Assembly: GCA_024803745.1 (NCBI GenBank)
Contig: JANJXV010000039.1
Span: 10,477,001-10,541,000, forward strand
Direction of reading: 5' to 3'
Length of the DNA: 64,000 nt
DNA from: Megascapheus bottae
Lineage: Eukaryota; Chordata; Mammalia; Rodentia; Geomyidae
In this document: one piece after another, positions 21,680 to 31,778 of the stretch
Numbering within the stretch: the stretch's first letter is position 1
Layout: every line of letters begins with the position of its first letter
Program-made: the position numbers and the translations under genes
The notes under the pieces: generated by a model
The model's database searches: none
What the model was told of the DNA's origin: nothing
Seen by the model: only the letters and a program-made list of their open reading frames with translations

Positions 21680-21909
21680 GTGTCATGCCAGCTCACGCCT
21701 ATAATGCCAGCTGCTCAAGATGCTGACATCTGAGAACCTTAGTTTGAAGACAGCTGAGGTAGATAAGTCCTGGAGACTCTCACCTCCAACTCATCCCAAA
21801 AAGCTAGAGGTAGAGCTCATGTGGTAGAGCACTGGCCTTGATGGAGACAATGAAACAAGAACACAAAGCCCTAAGTTCAAGCCCCAGGACCAGCATGAAA
21901 ACCAAACCA
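21680..21909 (+). mobile_element. 7SL-headed Geo-tailed SINE with long TSD
   Basis: Head 'tgccagctcacgcctataatgcc' and tail 'aagttcaagccccaggaccagca'. Flanks 'aaacctccaatgaacaactatgcct' (from 21,655) and 'aaacctcaaatgaataaccatgcct' (from 21,910) form a 25-base imperfect duplication. Confidence 0.88.
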
Positions 21910-21998
21910 AAACCTCAAATGAATAACCATGCCTATGGATTATATAAACAGAAGAAATTCATAACCATTCTTTGTCTCTGGTGAGGCAGGTATACGTG

Positions 21999-22080
21999 TG
22001 TTGATGGGGCAGAGATTTGAACTCGGGGCTTGGTAGGCAGGTCTTCTGTTTCTCAAGGCCCTTTTCCACCTCTTCACAAG
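21999..22080 (-). mobile_element. SINE tail fragment
   Basis: 'ggggcagagatttgaactcggggcttggtagg' resembles the complement of an ID or Geo tail. Only about 80 bases are recognisable. Confidence 0.5.
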
Positions 22081-22935
22081 TCAGTCTTAAGGTTGTTGTT
22101 TAGGGACTAGACCTTGGGGGGTTAACAGTTCTCTGGTGTCATCTATGTGCTTATACTTTCAAATACAATTAATTACCTAATCACAAACATATTAATAAAA
22201 CCTAATTATATAATTACTTGTACTAATGAGGATGTTTAGATGATGCCAGACTCCCATAGGCTTATACTTGAGTTAAATTTCAATTACTGACTCCAAGCTA
22301 CTCTACTTTAGATGAGGAATTGCATAAACACATGAAGAATAATGTCTATTTGATTCCAAGCTACTTTCAGGATCATCCATTGAGCTGAGCTCATCAAAAA
22401 TATTTTCTTTACTTAGAATTGTATTATAAAAATTATTGACACATTTTATTTTTTTCCATCTATGTGAAAAGGAAAGAAAGATATTAAGGCTTGATCCATA
22501 AAAATTTCCTTTCAGTTCATAATGAAAACAACATAACCATAACCACCTTTCTTCAGGGTTTTAATTTTTTCAGTTCACATTTTACTCTTTTTTTAAAAAA
22601 ATATTTCTTACCTAAACTTATAACAGTGATGTATAAAATCATCTCATGGGCATTGTGGACAGTTACTTCTAATTTAATAACTGTATTTTCATTTTTATAG
22701 TCTACCATTTCTGGTGGATATATTCTGACTTTCTTTTTAGTAGTAGTGATTTTCCTTTAGAAGTAAATTTAAGCAAAAACCTGATTTTTATATTAAAGAA
22801 AACACATAAGAGCAAATAGAAGTACAGATGGAAGCAACAAAAATTCAGTGTCTACAAATGGCTCTTTTTTTTTTTTTTACTCAGGAAATACTCTGAGCAA
22901 CCACACCAGAAATTCTCAAGCAATAAATGAATTTG
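22081..22935. other. AT-rich unique DNA, no gene seen
   Basis: About 850 bases with no recognised repeat. Several ATTA/TAAT motifs. Confidence 0.4.

Positions 22936-22980
<45 letters not shown>
22936..22980. repeat. (TG)n microsatellite
   Basis: TG array of about 21 units immediately beside the tail of a minus-strand SINE remnant. Confidence 0.97.
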
Positions 22981-23376
22981 GGTTAGACTAGGGCTTGAAC
23001 TATTGGCCTAAGCAATAAGTTCAAGCACCAGGACTGGCAAAAACAAACAACAATAACAACAACAACAACAAAAAACGGAGTCTCTAGGGCCCAGGGTGTG
23101 GCCTAATGGTAGAATGTCTAATATATAGGAAGCCCTGGGTTGGATTCCTTGGTACCACATGCACAGAAAAAGCTGGAAGTGGTGCTGTGGCTGAAGTGGT
23201 AGAGTGCTAGCCTTGAGAAAGCTCAAGGACAATGCCCAGGCCCAGAGTTCAAGCCCCAGGACTGGCAAAAATATGTCTTGGATTTTGTCTATCTGGGCTA
23301 GCATTGCACTTTGGTTCTCAGATTTTAGCATTCCGCATAGATGGAATTATAAGTGTGAGCTACCCGTGTCTGGCTT
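22981..23376 (-). mobile_element. Minus-strand SINE split by an IDL-Geo insertion
   Basis: 'agactagggcttgaactattggcc' and 'gagtctctagg' lie left of the insertion. 'ttgtctatctgggctagc', 'ggttctcagattttagcattcc' and 'gtgtgagctacccgtgtctggc' lie right of it. A short plus-oriented tail with (CAA)n at 23,022-23,075 is also present, so at least three events overlap. Confidence 0.7.
23087..23272 (+). mobile_element. IDL-Geo SINE nested in older SINE
   Basis: Left half 'gtgtggcctaatggtagaatg', B box 'gggttggattcc', Geo half through 'gttcaagccccaggactggcaaaaa'. Confidence 0.92.
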
Positions 23377-23633
23377 TGTTATTCATGTTTAAGCAGATTC
23401 TTCTTAGGTCACTTTTAGGTTTGGAGCACAGCTTAGCAGAACATATCCCACCTGCTCCCTGTCCTCCTGTGTTGTCTCCTCTCTTTCAGTGGCCCTCATG
23501 AAGGTCGCAGTCTTCTTCTAACTGGTGATACACATACGCTGTCACTCAGAGGGCATGGCTCACAGTCAAGTTCACTCTTGGTGATGGATATACTCTGTGG
23601 ATCTGGACAAATGTATACCACCATCCACACTCC

Positions 23634-23635
<2 letters not shown>
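23377..23635. other. Unique DNA, no gene seen
   Basis: Repeat-free stretch before the CT array. Confidence 0.3.

Positions 23636-23714
<79 letters not shown>
23633..23714. repeat. (CT)n microsatellite
   Basis: CT array of about 38 units with one CCCTC interruption near the start. Confidence 0.97.
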
Positions 23715-23724
23715 AATAGGCATT

Positions 23725-24215
23725 CAAGTTTCTTTTTAATGGTTTGATTGGCCATTGTGTTGTAGCCCTGAATCAGATTCCATTGTCTGGATGTTTGGTA
23801 GTTTATCCATCCCATTCACCTGCTAAAGGGCTTCTTGATTGCTTTCAAGTTTGGGCCGATTCCGCATACAGTAGTGACAGGCCTCTGTGTGCAAGTTTAG
23901 GTAGGCATGACAAATGTTCCTTACCCTTGGGTGATGAGCAAGGAACCGGCTATAGAATGATCTGGTGAGAAACAGTCCAATGGTCTTTCCCATGTCTGTG
24001 TCTCCATGCGTTCCCGGTGACTGAGGGGACGGCGTTCCTGCTACTCCCCAGCCTTATCACCATTTGGTGGTGTCAGATTTCCTTCTTTTCTTTTTTTCCT
24101 TTTCAATTTGGTCTTTCTAGTAAGTGGGTAGTGGGTAGCACATTGTCTCAATTTACATTTCCCTGATGACCTAGGATACAGAAGCCATTACTTTCTTAAA
24201 AGAAAAAAAAAATCC
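23725..24215 (-). mobile_element. Old L1 3'-end fragment
   Basis: 'ccctgaatcagattccattg', 'tttatccatcccattcacctgc', 'tgattgctttcaagtttggg' and 'caatttacatttccctgatgacc' follow the L1 3' complement order. Diverged. Confidence 0.7.
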
Positions 24216-24880
24216 CATTCATTGAGTCTTGTGGCAAGGAGCAGACCTCACAGTTCACAGTTTCATGGTAAAATGTTGCCACCCTCAGCAAGAAAGCTTG
24301 AAACCTTTCTGACCATTGATATTCCGTCCAAGTACCTGGTAGAATCTCTCATTTCCTCTTCTTGGCTGGTGTTGTCCTTCTGGCTTCCAGCAGCTGGTTA
24401 TATTTGGCGTGGCTGTCTGTTTCTTCCAGATCCATTGTGCCACCTGCTTGTTATCTCTCTCCATCCTTCTTCACACCTATTCTAATGGGACCCTGGGGTG
24501 TCCCTTTTGAGCTCTCTACCTGCCATCCTCCTGTAGCCTCTTATCAGTGTCCTGCATTTGAGCTTCTACCTGCTAAGCTCCCCGTGAGGGGTGTAACACT
24601 CTGAATCCTCACCCTGCTTCCAACCTTCTCCTGAGCCCAGGACTCATCTTCGTATTAGATACTAAGTTACCAGAGGCTGAAAACACTGTCTTGCCTGTTG
24701 ACTCTTCACCTCTCTCTCACAGCCAGCAATTTCATGGGCTCGATTGTCTGTTGAACACAGGATAAATGCTTCAGAGATGGATTTAACATATCATAAGGAA
24801 ACCTATAAGCAGGCATCAGGGGAAAGAATGAATCCTCAGTTTAGATCTCACTGAGTCTTTCTGTCAAGGACTCTTTGGAC
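24216..24880. other. Unique DNA, no gene seen
   Basis: Non-repetitive with two overlapping plus-strand open frames (24,222-24,485 and 24,362-24,604) that show no domain. Confidence 0.4.
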
Positions 24881-25310
24881 TATGAAAACAGGAACAATTA
24901 TGGCGTAAATGGACTTTGAAAATAGCAATAATTAGGTAATTAAAAAAATGTACTTCTGTTTCATTACGGTGTCCATAAAATTCTGCCATCGGAAAAAAAA
25001 ACAAACTATTTTAACGTATTTTACTTACTATAATTCACGTAATTGTGATTTTTATGTTCCACCTAGTTATGCAATTAAGTAGTACTGAGCTATTTCTTAC
25101 AATTAAACATTGCTAAAATCTGTCGCCAGTTCACCACACAGAAGATGATATATGCAACAACTTCTTACGCTAAGCAGTAGACGCAGTCAACATTGTATTC
25201 ATTTAATTCCCTTTTAATTAGTTGCGTAATATCTTTAAATATGAATTTAGGCCTAATAACTTAATGCTCTTTGCGCTCGCATTATGTGTCTGTGTTCACT
25301 TGTAGATGTT
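24880..25310. promoter_or_regulatory. Candidate conserved non-coding element
   Basis: AT-rich, free of repeats, and dense in homeodomain-type cores (AATTAGGTAATTAA near 24,930, CAATTAAG near 25,070, TTTTAATTAGTTG near 25,212) with undecayed CpGs (TTACGGTG, TTGCGCTCGC). This texture is typical of deeply conserved enhancers. Conservation itself cannot be seen from one sequence. Confidence 0.4.
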
Positions 25311-25985
25311 TCTCAGAGCAAGAAAGACTTGAGCCCTGTGGATGCCGGAGGGGACATGGCGGTGGTCATGATTCTTGATCAAAGCTTCTTCTGCATTGGT
25401 TGAATCCAATCACATATACCAAGTTCTACCTCATCAAAGTCACTCTCTGTTTCTTCTTGGATAACTGGCCACTAGAGGTTCCTAGAACTAGGCTTTGAGA
25501 CTTGCTCCAACTCACAAAAGAGTCTCCAGGAAAAAGGGCAGCAATCAGAGTTTTGTGTTTCCTCTGCATTGGAGATAGACTCCATGAAGGTAGCCAAACA
25601 TAATGGATGTCCTATAGCTTGATTTTCCATTTGCATCTGCCCCCTTTCTCCTATTTTCATACTTAGTGGACTATGTTTAAGATGCGGAGTGTGTCCTTGT
25701 CAAAGGACGGGTGTGTGATATTGGAGAGGCCATTGCACTCTTCTTTTTCCCCTGGAGTCGGTATGATCAATAGGAGGATAAGAAGCAGGGGGATCTGCTT
25801 GTTTAGCCCTCAAGATGTCAGAGGATATACACAAAGCCCCGAAGCCACTAAGTTACAGCATGAGTAGATAGGGGGCATTTGAACCCCCAAGTGTAGCTTT
25901 CTCAGACTTTTAACTCTCCAGTTGATCAACCCATTCTTCCTTAGGAATTAGTGAAAGAAGTTTTCTGGGGGTCAGACTCATAAGA
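25311..25985. other. Unique DNA, no gene seen
   Basis: Continues the repeat-free interval. No supported exon. Confidence 0.35.
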
Positions 25986-25987
25986 CA

Positions 25988-26193
25988 GGTGCCAGTGGCT
26001 CATACCTATAATTCTAGCTATTTAGGAGCTTGAGACCTGAGGATCACAATTTGAATCCAACCAAGGCAGGAAAACCCACGAGACTCTTAATCTGAATAAC
26101 CACCAAAAGCCAAAAGTGGAGCTGTGTTTCATATGGTAGAGCACCAACCTTGAACAAAAAATATTCAGCTCCTGAGTTCAAGCCCCAGAAACC

Positions 26194-26196
<3 letters not shown>
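25988..26196 (+). mobile_element. 7SL-headed Geo-tailed SINE
   Basis: Head 'ggtgccagtggctcatacctataattctagcta' and tail 'gagttcaagccccagaaacc', running straight into the AG array. Confidence 0.87.
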
Positions 26197-26289
<93 letters not shown>

Positions 26290-26310
26290 GAGACAGAGAG
26301 ACAGAAGAAA
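26196..26310. repeat. (AG)n microsatellite at a SINE 3' end
   Basis: AG array of about 42 units, then AGAGACAG variants. The longest AG run in the window. Confidence 0.97.
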
Positions 26311-26339
26311 ATGAGAGATATTGATTCTACACTACTTAA

Positions 26340-26600
26340 ACATAATTTTTAACATTATTATCTTTCATTCGGTTGTACAAAGCAGTTGCCATTTAACAAA
26401 GCAGCTCCTGAGTGTAATCTATCTTTATCACCATCACCCCTTTCAACATTCTCACCCCTCTTTGACTCATCCCTTCCCTAACTTTTCATAATTTTGAAGT
26501 ATATAAAATGTGGGTTCTTGACTACATTGTCCCCCTTTACTCCTTCATTCATCTACCCCTGTCCTCTTGGCCCCATCTTCCTTCTTGCTAAAATAATTTG
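26340..26600 (-). mobile_element. Dispersed repeat, probably L1 3' UTR
   Basis: 'tatcaccatcacccctttcaacattctcacccc' and 'cccttccctaacttttcataattttgaag' share layout with 18,120-18,240. Plausibly the complement of an L1 3' UTR. Confidence 0.45.
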
Positions 26601-26689
26601 TAATAATTAAAAGAGGAGACAACCCACCAATCAGGGACCATGACTCAATGTATGATTGTTTTTGATCACCCAAATTTAACAAACAATTT

Positions 26690-26745
26690 CTCCTCTGTGA
26701 GTCTCAGTTTCCCCTGATGTAAGTTTAGAAACTGTTGAGATGGTC
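26690..26745 (+). mobile_element. Possible MIR core fragment
   Basis: 'ctctgtgagtctcagtttcccctgatgtaa' resembles the MIR core 'cctcagtttcc' region. Short and uncertain. Confidence 0.3.
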
Positions 26746-26811
26746 TCAGACCCCCTCAGTCTCTTCTAATTTGATTCTCTCTAAACACAGCTAAGCTCTT
26801 GGAGAAGATGA

Positions 26812-26862
26812 GAGTGAGAGAGAGAGAGCGAGAGCGAGAGCGAGAGCGAGAGAGAGAGGGGC
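26812..26862. repeat. (GAGAGC)n simple repeat
   Basis: GAGA run with four phased GAGC units. Confidence 0.9.
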
Positions 26863-26889
26863 TTCTTCCTGTGATTTTGGAGGTGCTGA

Positions 26890-27335
26890 GGGACATAAAG
26901 AGTTAAGTACCGTAGTTCTTTGCAACATTGATAAAAATGTGTGTACTTTAATTTCTAATAAAAAATCAAGCAGGTATGAATAGCAATAAAATTGCTCAAA
27001 AATTGTTCAAATTGAAGGGAAACAAGTGGAAATGGATTTGGAAATAGACTGTTTAGCTAAGCAAGCTATAATGTTCTGTTATTTTAATCAGCATTGTAAA
27101 GTAATTTAAATGATGCGGGAAGAGACTTTTATACTTTAATATATAATCACTTTTTTCCAATGCATTCATCAAAAGGTATTTCACATTAATGATTCCCAGC
27201 TCACGGCAGCCCTAACAGCAGTGGTCTCATGCCTGCTCGGGGCTTCTATTTGAAACTTTGCAATCTGACTTTTATTTTTCCTATCCTTCCTTAGCAGTCT
27301 TAAAGGAAAATTCATGCAAATCTGAAAGAAAATTA
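26890..27335. promoter_or_regulatory. Candidate conserved non-coding element
   Basis: Repeat-free AT-rich sequence with 'taatcagcattgtaaagtaatttaaatgatgc' and 'cacattaatgattcccagctc'. Looks constrained, but there is no direct proof. Confidence 0.3.
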
Positions 27336-27394
27336 GTGTTGGTAAATGTCTCAAAAGCTTAAAAGAATGAAATCAGAGACAGTTCCATATAGAT

Positions 27395-27439
27395 ATATTT
27401 ATATATGTGTGTGTATATATACATATATATATATACATG

Positions 27440-27478
<39 letters not shown>
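27395..27478. repeat. (TATA)/(TG)/(CA)n compound microsatellite
   Basis: 'tatatatgtgtgtgtatatatac' followed by a CA array of about 18 units. Confidence 0.95.
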
Positions 27479-27479
<1 letters not shown>

Positions 27480-27778
27480 TTTTCTACAATACTACCCATT
27501 GTCATTTACCATAGAGGTCATCTGAACAGCCTATTGGCCTCTAGACTGAAAAAAAAAAAACCCAAAACTCCAGAAACAAAGAATGGGTGGCTTTATTTAA
27601 AATGTCTTCTCCAAAGACAAATGGGATTCTATGACTCCATAGCCATTTTATTTGTGCTAAATGCTCGTTGAAATTTAAAGATGAAAGATGAGGTACCATG
27701 AAATACCAAAGACAGATTTATTTCTGTTTCTAAGTTGGTAATTACCATTGCCAACATTACCAAATGGTTCTTACAAAA

Positions 27779-27780
<2 letters not shown>
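27479..27780. other. Unique DNA between two microsatellites
   Basis: No gene or repeat recognised. Confidence 0.3.

Positions 27781-27835
<55 letters not shown>
27780..27835. repeat. (TG)n microsatellite
   Basis: Pure TG array of about 27 units. No SINE is recognisable next to it. Confidence 0.97.
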
Positions 27836-27836
<1 letters not shown>

Positions 27837-28097
27837 CTACAGATTGGACTGAACACTTCACCTCACCTATGAAAGGCAGTCATTCTGTCACTGACCCACA
27901 CCCTAGCCAAGAAAGTTAGCTTTGAAAAAACTTGCCTTGCTGTGAGTTCAATCTTTCTCATGCCCTTATACCCTCACTAGTGAGGGACACCCAAGAAATG
28001 TGGGAGTCATGTGGGTGTTGCTTCCCAAATGGATAGACTCCCAAGGATAATGGTGACCTGACCCTACCCTAAACAGAACTCTCTGCAAGAAAAATCC

Positions 28098-28300
28098 CTC
28101 CATGCATCCATTTGTGGTTCTTTTCATCCATCTATCCATGCATCATTTGTTCTTTTTTCCTATCCATCATGCATTCATCAAACGATCCATTCATCCACCC
28201 ACCTGCCCATCCATTCATCCATCCATCTTCTTTTCTTCCAAGCATGAATCCATCTATATCTACTCATCCATTCACCCACCTCTCCACCTATCTCTTGACT
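28098..28300. repeat. Degenerate (ATCC)n array
   Basis: Scattered CATCCAT and CACCCACC units over 200 bases, decayed. It creates spurious His/Pro/Ser frames. Confidence 0.85.
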
Positions 28301-28323
28301 TGTCTCAATTTGAGAATAGAACA

Positions 28324-28517
28324 GGCTGGGAGTTTGGCCTCATGGTAGAGTGCTCGCTTAGCATGCACAAAGACCCAGATTTGATTCCTTGGTACCATAT
28401 ACATAGAAAAAAGCCAGGAGTGGTGCTGTGGCTCAAATGGTAGAGCTCTAGTTTTGAGAAAGCCCAAGGATAGCGATCAGGCCCAGAGTTCAAGCCCCAA
28501 GACTGGCCAAAAAAAAT
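28324..28517 (+). mobile_element. IDL-Geo SINE with TSD
   Basis: Left half 'tttggcctcatggtagagtg', B box 'gatttgattcc', Geo half ending 'gttcaagccccaagactggcc' plus A8. Short duplication 'atagaaca' at 28,316-28,323 and 28,518-28,525. Confidence 0.9.
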
Positions 28518-28739
28518 ATAGAACAGTAGAACATAGCTTTAGCTATGTCTTTAGAGTTATTCAACATTATAGAGTTCCAAAACTAGAGTTCCAGTTCAAC
28601 TGCTCAGAGATTGGAGCAGGGAGGGGAGGGAATGGTAGCTTGGGAATCAAGGAGATGCAAGCAGTTGGGTGGAACCAGATTTACTGTGCCTCAGAGGCTG
28701 AGTGGTCTTTATATTTCCCTTCTGTTTTTCCTATTACAT

Positions 28740-28895
28740 CTCTTTCTCTTTCCCTTCCTTCTGCTCTCCTTTCCCTTCTGCCCTCCATTTCTTTCTTCCT
28801 TCCTTCCTTCCTTCCTTCCTTCCTTCCTTCCTTCCTTCCTTCCTTCCTTCCTTCCTTCTTCCCTCCCTCCCACCTCCCTCTTTTCCTTTCCTCTT
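28740..28895. repeat. (TTCC)n array in polypyrimidine tract
   Basis: Core of about 16 TTCC units (28,795-28,858) flanked by irregular pyrimidine. Confidence 0.96.
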
Positions 28896-29282
28896 CCTAT
28901 GCAGAGATGCACTAGAAACCAAAATGGCTGACTCCACTTTGGCCTCCACCATCTCCTTGTACTCCCTAGTGACTCAGGGTCGTCTCTGGGATACTAGTGA
29001 AAGGGAGACGCTAAGGACTTGAAGAGGGCCCCTCAGATCCTCTGATCTCATGTTCCTGGGGACAAAGCAAGGCAGAAATTCAGTATCCCTTAAGATAAAA
29101 GAGCGATGAGTCAAGGACCAGGGGAAGAGAGATAGTGGGGGCTTGGAGCAAGTACAGAAGTCTAGCCAGTAATAGGAAGCCATGCTCAGAACAGAGTGTA
29201 GAAGGGATAAGAGCAGAAACTTCCCATAAGAGCTGGGAGTGCCGAAAAGGCTGTGAGCCTGGGTTTTCACACATGTAAGCCA
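28896..29282. other. Unique DNA, no gene seen
   Basis: GC-moderate sequence. A 144-codon minus-strand open frame (28,974-29,408) has no recognisable domain and overlaps the MIR-like fragment. Confidence 0.4.
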
Positions 29283-29395
29283 TTCATCATAACAACCCCA
29301 GCACCACTGGCTTATTGTGAGAATTACATGTGGGAACAAGGGTGAGGCACTTAGCTTGAGACGTGCTGAATAGTGGTTGCTCCATGAGTTATGGC
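29283..29395 (+). mobile_element. MIR-like SINE fragment
   Basis: 'ggcttattgtgagaattacatg' and 'gaggcacttagc' match the 3' half of MIR by memory. Confidence 0.45.
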
Positions 29396-29775
29396 TGCTG
29401 AAGGGCAATTGTGTTCAGGAACAATCGAAAAGGAGCCTGCTAGGAACGGCTTAGCTAGCCCACCTTTGGAATCTCTGCAGAATGTACAACTGGAGTCTGG
29501 GTTAGCTGAGAGGGCAGAGGACAGAGCTCTGGCCCCCAAATTTCATCCTCGAAACAGCTATATCAGGATAAACTCTCCGGGCCACCTGGCATGTTTTGAC
29601 TTGGTCATGTATTAAGCATTTACTCCGTTTAGAAGAGGAAAGGGAGGAAGCTCAAGCTCGAGGACCAGCACACACATGAACAAACAAAACATGGCTTTTG
29701 TATATGAGAGATAAACCGGAATGTGATGAGAGAATTCAGCGAGGCTGGGATTGGGTCTTGAAGAACATGTGTGTT
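29396..29775. other. Unique DNA, no gene seen
   Basis: No recognised element. Confidence 0.3.
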
Positions 29776-29955
29776 GCTGGATCCATTGGCTCATACCTTA
29801 ATCCTAGCTACATTCTCAGGAGGCTGAGATCTGAGGATCGATGTTGGAAGCCATCCCAGACATAAAAGTCTGTGAGACTCTTAGATCCAACCAACCAGCA
29901 AAAATCTGGCATCAGGTCTTCAGTTCAAACCCCAGCAACGACACAGACAAAAGAA
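29776..29955 (+). mobile_element. 7SL-headed Geo-tailed SINE, tail deleted
   Basis: Good head 'cattctcaggaggctgagatctgaggatc'. The tRNA-like middle of the tail is missing, leaving 'cttcagttcaaaccccagcaacg'. Confidence 0.82.
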
Positions 29956-30463
29956 AAATTTAAAAAAAAAGCTCACAAAAAATGCAAGTGTCTCTAAATC
30001 TCTTGGTTAAAAGCTTCATGTCAAGTCAGAAAGCCATCCATTTGGCTGTCATGTACCCCTTTAATAAAATCTAGTGGCAATGATCTGAGATTTTACTTCA
30101 TACTCCAAGGAATTGGCCTTGATAGACACTGTGAATGTGGTAAAAAAAATAATAAATTAGCCAGGGACTGGACAAGATGGTGACTGAGCTCACCTTACCA
30201 TTTTTGTTTTTAATTGCTTACCTTTTTCAGTCTATCGAGCAGGTGTTGATAGCAAACACTGAATTACACATGGGTTGTGGGAGACTCACAAAGGAAGAAT
30301 GGCCAGATTAAAATGACAGGCCAAAGTGGTGGGATAATGGCCCGACCACAGCTATCATCAAAGCAACTGAAATGCTGTCAAGGCATCCAGCCTTCACTTT
30401 CAGTATCTCGCACAGATTCGAGAAGGAACATTTGTGACAGGCCTTGCAATATGTTTTAGCAAC

Positions 30464-30468
<5 letters not shown>
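29956..30468. other. Unique DNA, no gene seen
   Basis: AT-moderate and repeat-free. Possibly part of the same constrained interval as 30.5-30.8 kb. Confidence 0.35.
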
Positions 30469-30509
<41 letters not shown>

Positions 30510-30510
30510 C
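30468..30510. repeat. (GT)n microsatellite
   Basis: GT array of about 18 units ending 'gcgtgcacgtgc'. Confidence 0.95.
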
Positions 30511-30539
30511 ACGTGCCTCTGTGTATGTGCACGGAGCAA

Positions 30540-30830
30540 ACATTGACATTCGCAGGAAGGCAGGTTTATGTTTCTCTGTATTTTTACTTATTAATGCAAC
30601 AATCCCAAGGTGATTAGCAATTCTGAGCTATGTTGGGCCACCAGTTTCCACGTGCAGCCTGGAGACACAGCCCAAACATCAGCTCGCTCTGAGCTTTGGG
30701 AAAATTTCAGAAAACCAAATAGCAGTGAAAAGCTTGGATGTTTCTCGTCTGTGTTTACTTAGCGAGGAAATGTGCACCTGAAGAAGTGTCACAATGCCAA
30801 TTTTCCCTTCTAGCAATATTTGTTAAGTGC
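30540..30830. promoter_or_regulatory. Candidate conserved non-coding element
   Basis: Repeat-free block with 'cttattaatgcaacaatccc', 'aaggtgattagcaattctgagc' and 'gtctgtgtttacttagcgagg'. The TGTTTAC core is a forkhead-type site. Texture suggests constraint. Confidence 0.35.
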
Positions 30831-30893
30831 CTCTGATGGACGTGGCTTTGTAGAAAGCAGATGTGAGGCCTGGACTTGGCTGTCTATGACAAG

Positions 30894-31265
30894 GCATCCA
30901 TCCATCCATCCATCCATCCACCCATTTATCCATCCATCTATCCCATCCATCCATCCACCCATTTATCCATCCATCTATCCATCCATTCATCCATCCATGA
31001 CACATCTAGCCATCCATTATCCATTCAGACATCCATTCATGATCCATCCATCCATCTAGCATGCATCTACATCCATGCAGCAATCATCTAGCCAGTCATC
31101 CATCATTCATCCAGCCATTCATCCATCCAGCCTGCATTCATCTATCTTCCATAGAGCCAACGGGTATCCATCCATCCATTCATCATTCATCCAGCCATCC
31201 CTCCATGGTATCCATCTCTCCATCATCCATCCCTCCATCCCTCCATCCCTCCCTGCCTCCATGAC
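30894..31265. repeat. Large degenerate (ATCC)n array with higher-order unit
   Basis: About 370 bases of CATCCATC. A longer unit 'ccacccatttatccatccat' occurs twice about 41 bases apart near 30,918 and 30,957. The distal half is decayed. Produces meaningless Ser/Ile/His/Pro frames. Confidence 0.93.
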
Positions 31266-31409
31266 CATTGTGGTCACCACGACTCCATCCTCCTCCTGCT
31301 TCCTTCCTTCCAGGCCATGTGGACAGGATGAGGAATGTTATTCTTCTGCTGAAGGCCACAAGCCCCTGTCATCTGCTCTTTTCTGCTGCTTCAGGAGATG
31401 AAGAATCTT

Positions 31410-31778
31410 CTGGTAATTTCTGCTCCCCCTTTCTTTCCCCCCCTCTCCTTCCTCTTCCTTCTCCCTTCTCCCTTCCCCCCACCTCCTGTTTGTCTTCCTA
31501 CTGCTTCTCCTCCTCCTCCTATCCTCCTCCTCTTCCTCCTCTTTGTCTTCTTCCGGATCCTCTCTTCTCCTCTTCTCCATCCTCCCTCTCCTCTTCCTTC
31601 AGTTCCTCCTCTCCTAATCTTCTTCCCTTCCTCCTCCTCCCCCTTTGTCTTTCTCCTCCTCCTATTCTCATTTCCTTCCTCTGCCTTCTGTTTTTCCTCA
31701 GTTTATCCTCTTCTCCCCCATCCCCCCTTCTCCTCCTCCTCCCCCCCCCTCTTCCTCCTCCTCCTTCCCATCCCTAGT
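31410..31778. repeat. Polypyrimidine TCC/CTTC tract
   Basis: About 370 bases, overwhelmingly C and T on the plus strand. The 169-codon plus frame across it is Ser/Pro/Leu low complexity, not a gene. Confidence 0.93.

Noticed and set aside
28454..28931. 153- and 106-codon frames over the TTCC array
   Set aside because: Frames come from IDL-Geo consensus plus Pro/Ser/Phe/Leu repeats of (TTCC)n.
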